64,000 bases of DNA from CAYVIB01 sp964451365 (GTDB taxonomy: Bacteria > Pseudomonadota > Gammaproteobacteria > Pseudomonadales > Cellvibrionaceae), in assembly GCA_964451365.1 (NCBI GenBank), contig CAYVIB010000023.1, positions 1-64,000 on the forward strand, written 5' to 3'. Numbering within the stretch: the first letter of the stretch is position 1; every line of letters begins with the position of its first letter. A program made the position numbers and the translations under genes. Positions 26,597 through 34,331 of this stretch are shown piece after piece. The notes below the pieces were generated by a model. That model saw nothing but the letters and a program-made list of their open reading frames with translations, did not search any database and was not told the origin of the DNA.

Positions 26597-26948
26597 TTTC
26601 CACCTCATTTGGTTGGTGATTAATTTTTGTGCGCCTGGTACAAACTTTAACAGTGTCGGAAGGTGGCGAGCGTGCATGGATCACGCTTTGCGGGTGATCA
26701 ATTCTGGTCAAATGTGGCGAAATATGGCAAGGCTAAGCCTTTGTTTCTTAAGAGGAAATTTTTGTTCCGGAACTCCGGTGGCGATTGCTGTCTTACCTTC
26801 GTCAGCGGTTCCTCGATAAGTACCGGCACTCTTTACTACAGGAAGGAATGCTAGTACCTTGTTCGCCCTGCAAAACGGCACCCCGACACCCTGCGGAACT
26901 GACGATATAAAAATTCCTACAAACGCTTTTATTTGGACTGGCCTGGTA
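26597..26948. other. Divergent intergenic region
   Basis: About 350 bases between the membrane-protein gene and the beta-helix lipoprotein. A frame continuous with the lipoprotein reaches back to 26859 but its residues look non-structural and precede the signal peptide. No certain promoter or repeat was seen. Confidence 0.35.
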
Positions 26949-29492
26949 ATGATTCGACGTATAAAACCTATTTTCCTGATGGCGGGATTAACTCTGCTTG
27001 GATTGATTTTGACTGGTTGTGGCGGGGGAGACGGCGGCGACCAAGATCCGGGTACCGCGCCGGATGTCGGCCTGGCTTCGTTAACGCTGGATTCCTACGA
27101 TATTGATTTTGATCGCTTGAACACCGGTCCGTATCTGGTGACCGTGCCGGCCGATGTAAGCCAGGTAAGTTTGACTGCCGTGAAAGCCACGGAGAACACC
27201 CGTCTGGCATATACCCTCGAATCCACCCACGGCAACAGCGGCGTTGTGACTGTTGAAGATCTCACCTCCGGCACGCCAGTGACGCTGGATATTGGCGAGG
27301 GGGATAATCTTATAACGGTGTATGTGTTTGATGACGAAAAGGTGGCGCGAGGTGAGTATTATCTTCGCGTGCATCGAATCAGTACCAGCGCCAGTTTGCA
27401 GGACGTTGAATTTGGAAGCCTTGTAACCAACACTGTACTGAACTTCGAACCTGATTTCGAAAGCGATGTATTTAACTATACAACGAGTGTTGGATATACG
27501 AGTTGTTCGGTGATAGCGAGATTTTTTTCCAACGAACGCAATACGACAATTGTCATTAATGACGAACGCGTTCGTCATGCTCAATGGATACCACTTCCTC
27601 TGGTAGTGGGCGATAATACTTTTGAAACTGTGGTAACTGCCGAAGATGGTGTTGCTACTCAAACATATAGCTTTACCGTTTCCCGACCCACCCCGACCAA
27701 CTCCTTACTTGTGCAAGATGCCAATCTTGCCGGGTTGACCCTTTCCGCAGGTAATATTCGGTTTGTTTGCTCAAACCTTAACTACAACGTATTAATAGAT
27801 CGTGATACCACTTCCGTTGATATTACTGCCGTTACTGCCGCGGAAGAAGCCACAATGACTATCAATGACCAGACGGTGGAGTCCGGCGAACCTTTCAGCG
27901 TGGCCCTCCAGCAAGGCGTCAACGAGGTGGAGATCGAAGTCACCTCCGCCGATGGCGATACTACTAAAACATATAAACTTACATTGCAACGCCTCGACAC
28001 AAATATTGTCTCCGTCGACACGGCGGAAGAACTCCAGGCGGCATTGCGAAATGCCGAACCCGGCGATGAGATACGGGTGGCGGGCGGTCGGTACGAGGGC
28101 ATCGCGTCAGTGGATGCCAGTGGTAACGCCGGAGCGCATTTTTATTCCGACCGTTCCGGTACCGCGGACGATATGATCCGGCTGGCTGGCGACCCGACGG
28201 CGGAAGCGGTTATTCTTGCCGGTACGGACACCTCCGCCAACGCGGCTTTGTTATTGGCCGGCGACTATTGGCGGGTAACCGGAATCCAGTTTACCGATGC
28301 GAAAAACGGCATTGTGTTGAGCAATTCAAGCAACAATCAGATAAGCAATGTTGCCGTCAGGGGAACCGGAGAACACGGCATTATTATCCGCGACGGAAGT
28401 TCGAATAACATTGTTAATAGCGCGTTGATTGGAGAAACCGGCGTGAACATCGCAACAGATCGCACCGGCCATGCCGAGGGAATTCTGGTTGGGTCGGACG
28501 ACAGCGAGTGGGCAGGCGCGCCGGGTGGTGCCGGCCTTTACAATGAACAGGACTACGACAATGTTATTCGCAACTCTGAATTTCTGTCGTCGGTTGCTTC
28601 CGAAGCGATCGAAGTGAATGAAGGCACTCTCAGAACCATTATCGAGCACAATATTTTTACCAGTGGCTCACTGACCAATGCCGCGGGAGACACCAGCCTG
28701 GTTAATATTCAGGGCAATGATGTTATCGTCCGTTACAACACATTTTATTACGAGGATGATGAAAACCTGACGGAGGTTATTTCCGTGAATGATAACGCGG
28801 CTGCCTGGAATACCGGTACCAGTTGGGGTGAAAGCAGCAGAATATACCAAAACCTGTTTGCACTTGAGGGGCGGGATGTTCCGCTGGTACGGGCCCAGGA
28901 CGTCACGTCGGTGCTGGTGGGGGACAACACGCGAAATGACGAGGTCCAACCTGCTTACGCCGGAGCGGGAATCAACCAGGATTTCGCCACGCCCACATAC
29001 AAAGTCCAGCCGGCTGGAGACGATTCGGTTTGTCTTGATGTGGAAACCGTCGATGACGTCCTGAGTGCGCAAACTACCGTTGAAATAGACAGTGTTCGTT
29101 TGAATGAATGTTCATCCGACAACAGTCAGCTTTGGAAGTTGGTGATGGACAAGGATAAATTTATCCGCATCCAGAACGTCCAGTTCAGTCAGATGGAAGT
29201 CGACGGCTCACCGCAAGAGGCCTATGTCACTCCACGGCTCGGTTTTGAATATTCATGTCTAGGCACCGAGGGGGAAGAGGTTCCTCCGTTGAGAATTAAC
29301 CCGGGTTTTAACGGGTTTATGCAGCGCTGGGGGACTGTTCTCAACGACGATGGCATCGCGTTTATCAATAAGTATCAAGCCAATTATGCCATCACCGTAC
29401 CAGCACAATTTGAAGCCGGTGGGCCGGTTACGGCTTGTAGTACAACCATTGCAGAAGAGGAACAACAAACGCTACGGTTGATTGAACAGTAG
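26949..29492 (+). CDS. Surface lipoprotein with cadherin-like, parallel beta-helix and ricin-like regions
   Basis: An 847-residue predicted lipoprotein with lipobox LTGC (Cys 24) followed by a Gly/Asp linker. Residues about 40-355 contain three repeats ending in TYxFTVxR or TKTYKLTLQR, the pattern of cadherin-like beta-sandwich domains. From about 360, VDTAEELQAALRNAEPGDEI begins a right-handed beta-helix of the polysaccharide-lyase 6 / NosD type with many N-rich turns (to about 680). Near 690-760, SVCLDVETVDD and NSQLWKL resemble a ricin-type carbohydrate-binding lobe. I infer a polysaccharide-binding or -degrading surface protein; lyase catalytic residues could not be verified. The ATG at 26949 was chosen to place the signal peptide at the start. 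A hairpin follows the stop. Confidence 0.75.
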   Translation: MIRRIKPIFLMAGLTLLGLILTGCGGGDGGDQDPGTAPDVGLASLTLDSYDIDFDRLNTGPYLVTVPADVSQVSLTAVKATENTRLAYTLESTHGNSGVVTVEDLTSGTPVTLDIGEGDNLITVYVFDDEKVARGEYYLRVHRISTSASLQDVEFGSLVTNTVLNFEPDFESDVFNYTTSVGYTSCSVIARFFSNERNTTIVINDERVRHAQWIPLPLVVGDNTFETVVTAEDGVATQTYSFTVSRPTPTNSLLVQDANLAGLTLSAGNIRFVCSNLNYNVLIDRDTTSVDITAVTAAEEATMTINDQTVESGEPFSVALQQGVNEVEIEVTSADGDTTKTYKLTLQRLDTNIVSVDTAEELQAALRNAEPGDEIRVAGGRYEGIASVDASGNAGAHFYSDRSGTADDMIRLAGDPTAEAVILAGTDTSANAALLLAGDYWRVTGIQFTDAKNGIVLSNSSNNQISNVAVRGTGEHGIIIRDGSSNNIVNSALIGETGVNIATDRTGHAEGILVGSDDSEWAGAPGGAGLYNEQDYDNVIRNSEFLSSVASEAIEVNEGTLRTIIEHNIFTSGSLTNAAGDTSLVNIQGNDVIVRYNTFYYEDDENLTEVISVNDNAAAWNTGTSWGESSRIYQNLFALEGRDVPLVRAQDVTSVLVGDNTRNDEVQPAYAGAGINQDFATPTYKVQPAGDDSVCLDVETVDDVLSAQTTVEIDSVRLNECSSDNSQLWKLVMDKDKFIRIQNVQFSQMEVDGSPQEAYVTPRLGFEYSCLGTEGEEVPPLRINPGFNGFMQRWGTVLNDDGIAFINKYQANYAITVPAQFEAGGPVTACSTTIAEEEQQTLRLIEQ

Positions 29493-29500
29493 CTTCTTAT

Positions 29501-29540
29501 GGCGGCTCCGTTGGGTCAGGGAGGAGCCGCCTCTTATATT
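29501..29540. terminator. Hairpin between convergent genes
   Basis: GGCGGCTCC (29501-29509) and GGAGCCGCC (29523-29531) form a perfect 9-bp stem with a 13-base loop, followed by TCTTATATTT on the plus strand. It lies 8 bases after the lipoprotein stop. Confidence 0.6.
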
Positions 29541-29546
29541 TGGAAG

Positions 29547-30389
29547 TTATTCCCGCCTGTAAATCCAGTTTTGTCGGACGTTATCACATACCAGTACCTC
29601 GCGCGATGCTCGCATGCACTGCTTTATCGATGCGGGAAAGCTGTTGTTGTACCGGGCTTTCACCGCATTCGATTTCCTTTCCGTTTTTAACAGTTCATAC
29701 ATCCTTGCAAAGCGTTTGGTAAAACTGTCTCCTCGCCCGGTGATGTCTTCGTACGTGGCCGCGAATTTTGTAAAGGACATGGTTGCATCGCCCAGGCCGA
29801 TCCTCAGCATTTTTTCCAGGTAATAGGGGTAAATCCGGGAGAGGTAATACTGAACGCTTTCACCGCGATATTCCGGCGCGGTTTTGGCTGGTAATAGCAG
29901 TTGGTTTTTTTCTGTCAGCGCATCCGCATCCAGTTGTCTGTTTTGCAGATTGGTTTGCAGTATGTATCGCTCCCCTTCGCAAGCAATACTTTCCTTGTTC
30001 AAGCTACAGTTATCCAGGCCGGCCCTTGCTTGCGGAATCGGCTCTTTCGGATTGTCACCTGTTTCTTCCTGCCTTTTGTGGGCTGGCTCGTTCGCGATTG
30101 CGGGAGTGTTCGGCGGAGTTGCTTTCCTTGGTCTGTCCGGTTTGGGAATATTTATTCCCAGCTTTTTCGCGGGCTTTTTCAGTAACAGCGCCTGGGTCTG
30201 CGGTGGGTTTTTGCGAAACTCAAAAATATTGGGCAGGCTTTGGCCGGCGCCCCGGTCCTGGATATTGCAATAAACCTGTTCCAGCTCCGTTTTCGGTTCA
30301 AAATTACAGGCCAGAACCTGCTGGCCGATTAACAAGGGCACAAATAAAACAAGACATGCTTGTCGCTTGGGCGAAATAAATTTTTTCAC
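29547..30389 (-). CDS. Exported protein of unknown function overlapping mobA
   Basis: A 280-residue protein with a signal peptide (to about residue 27, ending VLA before CNF). The middle (about 60-130) is Pro/Lys-rich and probably disordered. The remainder contains Cys residues in pairs (DNCSLNKESIAC and KQCMRASREVLVC), consistent with disulfides in the periplasm, and a helical segment with YYLSRIYPYYLEKMLRIGLG. Not recognised. Its start overlaps the mobA stop by 4 bases, so it is translated from the mobA message, although no link to molybdenum cofactor work is evident. Confidence 0.65.
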   Translation of the reverse strand: MKKFISPKRQACLVLFVPLLIGQQVLACNFEPKTELEQVYCNIQDRGAGQSLPNIFEFRKNPPQTQALLLKKPAKKLGINIPKPDRPRKATPPNTPAIANEPAHKRQEETGDNPKEPIPQARAGLDNCSLNKESIACEGERYILQTNLQNRQLDADALTEKNQLLLPAKTAPEYRGESVQYYLSRIYPYYLEKMLRIGLGDATMSFTKFAATYEDITGRGDSFTKRFARMYELLKTERKSNAVKARYNNSFPASIKQCMRASREVLVCDNVRQNWIYRRE

Positions 30390-31018
30390 GGCTGCTGCTT
30401 TTCCGCGGTGCGTTTAGCCAGTTGATAATCTTCCGGCGTGTTTATATTGAAAAAGGGATCGATATCATCGCCGATAAACTCGACGCTTGCCGCGTCGCAG
30501 GTGGCAAAAAAATCTTTTACCGCGCGCCCGCCGGAGGCGATAAATCGTTGCAGGCGATCACGGATGCCGAGCCGCCACAGAGCGGTTAGAAAATGCGGGC
30601 GTCCGCTGTGGGCGTAGGCGATCTCCTTTCCCTGTTGCTGAAACTCTTCAAGCAGCCTGTCAGCCAGGTCCGATGGCAAAAATGGTGAATCGCAGGGCAC
30701 TGTCAACAGCCATCCGTCCTTGTACCCTTGTCCTTCCAGCCAGGCCAACACACTTGCCACGCCGGAGAGCGGGCCGAGTTGTTCCCTGGTCATGTCGGGA
30801 ATAACAGGTAGCTGGAATGACCGGTAATACTCAGGGGCGCGGTTGGAATTGATAACGATTTTGTTTGCCTGGTGGGAAAGCGATTGGATCAACGCGTCCA
30901 GTATGGTGCTGTCATTTAATTGCAACAGACACTTGTCCCGCCCGGCCATGCGCCGGCTTTGGCCACCTGCGATAATGGCGGCGGTAATATTTTGATTAGG
31001 CGCGTTTTTCATTTGCAT
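30386..31018 (-). CDS. mobA: Molybdenum cofactor guanylyltransferase
   Basis: A 210-residue nucleotidyltransferase that attaches GMP to molybdopterin to form the bis-MGD cofactor of DMSO-reductase-type enzymes. The signature IIAGGQSRRMAGRDKCLL (about 15-32) carries the GTP-binding GGxSxRMGxDK loop, with Gly replaced by Ala at one position (RMAGRDK). LGPLSGV (near 83), LTVPCDSPFLP (near 104) and a closing FFNINTPEDY are all typical. Length fits the family. A second ATG two codons in is possible; neither has a clear ribosome binding site. It is divergent from pdxH across a short region with two 10-bp direct repeats. Confidence 0.9.
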   Translation of the reverse strand: MQMKNAPNQNITAAIIAGGQSRRMAGRDKCLLQLNDSTILDALIQSLSHQANKIVINSNRAPEYYRSFQLPVIPDMTREQLGPLSGVASVLAWLEGQGYKDGWLLTVPCDSPFLPSDLADRLLEEFQQQGKEIAYAHSGRPHFLTALWRLGIRDRLQRFIASGGRAVKDFFATCDAASVEFIGDDIDPFFNINTPEDYQLAKRTAEKQQP

Positions 31019-31024
31019 GGCTTG

Positions 31025-31045
31025 TAGTACGATATTAGTACGATA
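31025..31045. promoter_or_regulatory. Two direct repeats one helical turn apart between mobA and pdxH
   Basis: TAGTACGATA occurs at 31025-31034 and 31036-31045, a period of 11 bases, in the 69-base divergent region. Same-face direct repeats of this length suit a regulator site or an iteron-like motif. Confidence 0.4.
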
Positions 31046-31087
31046 GATCGCAACAGTTTAATTGGGGATTTTAAGGGGAACAACCGA

Positions 31088-31726
31088 GTGCTGGATCTTG
31101 ATCATATTCGCCGCGAATATTTACTGGGCGGGCTTAACCGGGAAGACCTGGCCGTGGACCCGTTTTCGCAGTTTGCATTGTGGATGGGGCAGGCCATCTC
31201 CAGCCAGATTCCCGATCCCACCGCCATGGTGCTGGCCACGGTGTCCGGGCAGGGGGTGCCAAGCCAGCGGATCGTGTTGTTGAAACATTTTGACAATTCC
31301 GGCCTGGTTTTTTTTACCAACTACGGTAGCAACAAGGCGCGGGACATTGATCGAAATCCCAACGTAAGCGTGCATTTCCCCTGGCATATGATGGAGAGGC
31401 AGGTACGGGTTATCGGGCAGGCAAAAAAAATCTCTGTTGCCGAATCACTCAAATATTTCATTTCGCGGCCAAGGGACAGCCAGGTTGCCGCCTGGGCCTC
31501 CAAACAGAGTCGGGTTCTGGAATCCCGGAAATCGCTGCTGGCGCAATTTGACGCCATAAAGAAAAAATTCGCCGAAGGCGAAATTCCCCTGCCGGACTTT
31601 TGGGGCGGCTATCGAATCGATCCGGCCAGCTTCGAGTTCTGGCAGGGCGGCGGCAGTCGCCTGCACGACCGGTTTGAGTACACCCGTACCGAAGACGGCT
31701 GGCGCATTGACAGGTTGTCCCCGTGA
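31088..31726 (+). CDS. pdxH: Pyridoxamine/pyridoxine 5'-phosphate oxidase
   Basis: A 212-residue FMN enzyme that oxidises PNP and PMP to pyridoxal 5'-phosphate. Recognisable family segments: DPFSQFALWM near residue 23, MVLATVSGQGVPSQRIVLLK (FMN-binding), GLVFFTNYGSNKARDI, FPWHMMERQVRV, and the C-terminal EFWQGGGSRLHDR with the conserved ending WRIDRLSP. The start is a GTG with AAGGGG about 9 nt upstream. The end overlaps the following kinase gene by 4 bases (GTGA). PLP made here serves, among others, the aminotransferase encoded about 1.3 kb downstream. Confidence 0.95.
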   Translation: MLDLDHIRREYLLGGLNREDLAVDPFSQFALWMGQAISSQIPDPTAMVLATVSGQGVPSQRIVLLKHFDNSGLVFFTNYGSNKARDIDRNPNVSVHFPWHMMERQVRVIGQAKKISVAESLKYFISRPRDSQVAAWASKQSRVLESRKSLLAQFDAIKKKFAEGEIPLPDFWGGYRIDPASFEFWQGGGSRLHDRFEYTRTEDGWRIDRLSP

Positions 31727-32223
31727 CGCTCTCATCGCCGATACTGATAGGCATGCCGGGTGCGGGCAAGAGTACCCTGGGTGTGCAGCTGGCCAAGCGC
31801 CTGGTCAAAACCTTCGTGGATACGGATCTGCTTATCCAGGCGGAAGTGGGTATGTCGCTGCAGGACTACCTCGACCGGCATGGCTATCTCGCCCTGAGGG
31901 CAGTGGAGGAGAATGTATTACTCAGCCACGATTTTCACAATAGCGTCGTCGCAACCGGCGGTAGCGCGGTTTACAGCGACAGGGCAATGCAGCATCTCAA
32001 ACAGTTCGGTCCCTGTGTTTACCTGTATATTTCGTTCGACACCATGCTTAAGCGCATTACCAACAAGGAAAGCCGGGGCTTGGCCTGTGCACCGGGCACC
32101 AGTCTCGAGCAACTGTATCGGGAGCGCCTGGAGTTGTATGAAAAATATGAAGATATTGTGATGGACGGCAATTCCCTGACCCAGGACCAGGCAATGGAGC
32201 GAATCGTGGCTCAGCTCCGATAG
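31723..32223 (+). CDS. Shikimate kinase-like P-loop kinase
   Basis: A 166-residue P-loop kinase. Walker A is GMPGAGKST (about 10-18). FVDTDLLI matches the shikimate-binding Asp region, and ALRAVEENVL matches the FRxxE segment with its Arg. The normally glycine-triplet motif (GGG) is ATGGSAV, with Ser in the third position. The lid region SRGLACAPGTSLEQLYRERLELYEKYED retains the LxxRLxxYE pattern. The gene starts with GTG overlapping pdxH by 4 bases and is not next to aroB, where the housekeeping aroK normally lies, so it is likely a second or specialised paralogue. Substrate is therefore uncertain, though the family is clear. Confidence 0.8.
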   Translation: MTLSSPILIGMPGAGKSTLGVQLAKRLVKTFVDTDLLIQAEVGMSLQDYLDRHGYLALRAVEENVLLSHDFHNSVVATGGSAVYSDRAMQHLKQFGPCVYLYISFDTMLKRITNKESRGLACAPGTSLEQLYRERLELYEKYEDIVMDGNSLTQDQAMERIVAQLR

Positions 32224-32399
32224 CGTTAATTATGAATATTTATTATTCCTCGAAATGTTATTTCACTTTATTCCATGGCTATCGGGGTTGATGAGCTATA
32301 TATGTAAGTAGATGTTCTGATTTGAAGTTTCTCCATTTCAGGACCTTCTCCTGCAGTTTTGCGGTTTTGTGTTTGTAGTGTGATTGTGTGTTTGTCCAG
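32224..32399 (+). other. Intergenic stretch before a stand-alone terminator, possible small RNA
   Basis: About 175 bases separate the kinase stop from a strong terminator. No protein frame is supported. The distance is longer than usual for a 3' UTR, so a small RNA or a long tail of the pdxH message are both possible. Confidence 0.3.
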
Positions 32400-32428
32400 G
32401 CCCGTTTCGAAAGAAGCGGGCTTTTTTT
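32400..32428 (+). terminator. Intrinsic terminator
   Basis: GCCCGTTTC (32400-32408), loop GAAA, GAAGCGGGC (32413-32421), then T7. One G-U pair sits in the stem. The T-run is only on the plus strand. Confidence 0.9.
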
Positions 32429-32447
32429 ATGGTTTGGATTCAGGGGC

Positions 32448-32921
32448 TTAGGGGATGGGCAACTGGGTGGTGTACTTCACCTGTTTAAGCGCAAAAGTTG
32501 AATTTACGGAAGCGACATTGGGCAGGTGTACCAGGGTGGTCTTTAACAGGCGTTCATAATGATCCACGCTTTTGACCACAATGCGCAGCAAGTAGTCTTT
32601 TTCACCCGTGGTGGAATAGCATTCCACGATTTCCCGGATGGACTGCACGGCGGATTCAAAGGCGTTCAGAGAATCCTCATCATGCTTTTTAATGATGATA
32701 TAGGCATGGACAGTTACGCTCAGATCCAGTTTTACCGGGTCAAGCAGCGTCACCCTTTCACGTATGTAACCTTCCTCTTCCAGCCTCTTGATCCGGCGCC
32801 AGCAGGGTGTGTGCGACAAACCAACTTTTTCGCCCAGTTCCGCCATGGAATAGTCCGCGTTAGCCTGCAGGACCCGGAGGATTTTCTTATCGTGTTCATC
32901 GAGAGGCATGGAGGAGGTCAT
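32448..32921 (-). CDS. Lrp/AsnC family transcriptional regulator
   Basis: A 157-residue regulator. The N-terminal winged helix (about 6-65) includes LDEHDKKILRVLQANADYS, the recognition segment GLSHTPCWRRIKRLEEEGYI and VTLLDPVKL. The C-terminal RAM domain (about 70-150) has the beta-alpha-beta-beta-alpha-beta pattern with VECYSTTGEKDYLLRIVV, which binds amino acids. It is divergent from an aromatic aminotransferase with a shared 100-base region, so it probably controls that gene in response to an amino acid. GGGAAC about 8 nt upstream supports the first ATG; a second is four codons in. Confidence 0.92.
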   Translation of the reverse strand: MTSSMPLDEHDKKILRVLQANADYSMAELGEKVGLSHTPCWRRIKRLEEEGYIRERVTLLDPVKLDLSVTVHAYIIIKKHDEDSLNAFESAVQSIREIVECYSTTGEKDYLLRIVVKSVDHYERLLKTTLVHLPNVASVNSTFALKQVKYTTQLPIP

Positions 32922-32982
32922 ACCGCTGTTCCCGTTGTTATTGGCTCTATAAGTCTTTTCTGTGCAAAAACCCCGATCGCGC

Positions 32983-32988
32983 TATAAT
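32983..32988 (+). promoter_or_regulatory. -10 box TATAAT of the aminotransferase gene
   Basis: Perfect TATAAT, 36 bases before the ATG. The -35 side is weak, fitting an Lrp-activated or extended promoter. Confidence 0.5.
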
Positions 32989-33023
32989 CCCACGCTTTTC
33001 CCGTGACTGAAAGCAGGTTGACC

Positions 33024-34217
33024 ATGTTTGACGCCCTTGCCCTTTTACCGCCCGACCCGATTCTTGGCCTGATGGCGAAGTTCCGCGCCGACATGCGATC
33101 GGAAAAAATCGATCTCGGGGTAGGGGTTTATCGCGACGATGCCGGTAATACCCCGGTTTTGGCGTGCGTTAAAGAGGCCGAACAGCGTATTCTGCGGAAC
33201 GAAGACAGCAAATCCTATGTCGGGCCGGCCGGTAACCTGCATTTTAACCGCTTGATTGCGGAGCTGGCTTTGGGCGGGGATCACCCGGCCCTGGCGGAAC
33301 GGCGGGTGGCGGTGCTGCAAACGCCTGGCGGTTGCGGTGCCCTGCGAGTGGCGGCGGAGGTGATTCTCCGGGCCAACAAGGCTTCCAGCGTCTGGGTAAG
33401 CGACCCCACCTGGGCCAACCATGTGCCATTGTTAGGTAACAGTGGAATTTCCCTCAGGCATTACCCGTATTACGACTACGAAAGTCATCAAATCAAGTTC
33501 GATGAAATGTGCGCGCAACTGCGGCAGGTGCCGAAAGGGGACTACGTCCTGTTGCATGCCTGCTGCCATAATCCCTGCGGAGCCGATTTGTCGGAAGCTC
33601 AGTGGCGGGAAATAGCTGCTATTGCCCGGGCCACCGGTTTCATCCCTTTCGTGGATATGGCTTACCAGGGTTTCGGTATCAGCCTGGACGAGGATGCGTA
33701 CGGCTTGCGTCTGTTGGCAGAGTCGCTGCCGGAGGTGGTTTTCACTGTTTCCTGCTCGAAAAATTTTGGGTTGTACCGCGAGCGGGTGGGCGCTGTTGGC
33801 GTGGTTACCGCGGACAGTGGAACGACCGAACGGGTTTCTACCCACCTGGCGAATATTGTGCGGGGAATATACTCAATGCCGCCGTCCCATGGTGCCATGA
33901 TTGTCGAGCAAATACTGGCGGATGAAGAGCTGCGAACCTCCTGGCAGTTCGATCTCAACACGATGCGCGGGCGCATCCTGGGGATGCGAACCCGGTTGGT
34001 TGACGAAATGGCAAAGCGGGGGATTCAGGACCGGTTCGAATTTATTTCCGAAGAAAAGGGAATGTTCTCGTTTTTAGGCCTGACGCCGGAGCAGGTCAAC
34101 GCCCTGGCCACCGAACACGCCGTTTACATGGTGGATTCCAGCAGGATCAATGTCGCTGGCCTGAACAGGGGTAATTTGCTTTATTTCTGTGATTCCCTGG
34201 CGGCCGTACTAAAATAA
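33024..34217 (+). CDS. Aromatic amino acid / aspartate aminotransferase (class I)
   Basis: A 397-residue PLP enzyme of the AspC/TyrB group that moves the amino group between aspartate or aromatic amino acids and 2-oxoglutarate. Features: LGVGVYRDDAGNTPVL (near 32), YVGPAGN, TPGGCGALRVA, DPTWANHV, HNPCGADL, and the PLP lysine in SCSKNFGLYRERVGA (about residue 250). RINVAGL near the end carries the substrate-binding Arg. The ATG at 33024 is used because the conserved FDALALLPPDPILGL start follows at once; an in-frame extension to 33003 is unneeded. The divergent Lrp gene is its likely regulator. Confidence 0.93.
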   Translation: MFDALALLPPDPILGLMAKFRADMRSEKIDLGVGVYRDDAGNTPVLACVKEAEQRILRNEDSKSYVGPAGNLHFNRLIAELALGGDHPALAERRVAVLQTPGGCGALRVAAEVILRANKASSVWVSDPTWANHVPLLGNSGISLRHYPYYDYESHQIKFDEMCAQLRQVPKGDYVLLHACCHNPCGADLSEAQWREIAAIARATGFIPFVDMAYQGFGISLDEDAYGLRLLAESLPEVVFTVSCSKNFGLYRERVGAVGVVTADSGTTERVSTHLANIVRGIYSMPPSHGAMIVEQILADEELRTSWQFDLNTMRGRILGMRTRLVDEMAKRGIQDRFEFISEEKGMFSFLGLTPEQVNALATEHAVYMVDSSRINVAGLNRGNLLYFCDSLAAVLK

Positions 34218-34331
34218 CAATTGTCGCCGATTTCAACAAACCAAATGGTTCTATCGGTTGAACGAACGTTCGCTATACTTACGTTAGCGGTTTTCTTGCC
34301 GTTTTAGACTGAAAATAATCTAGCTTTGCCA

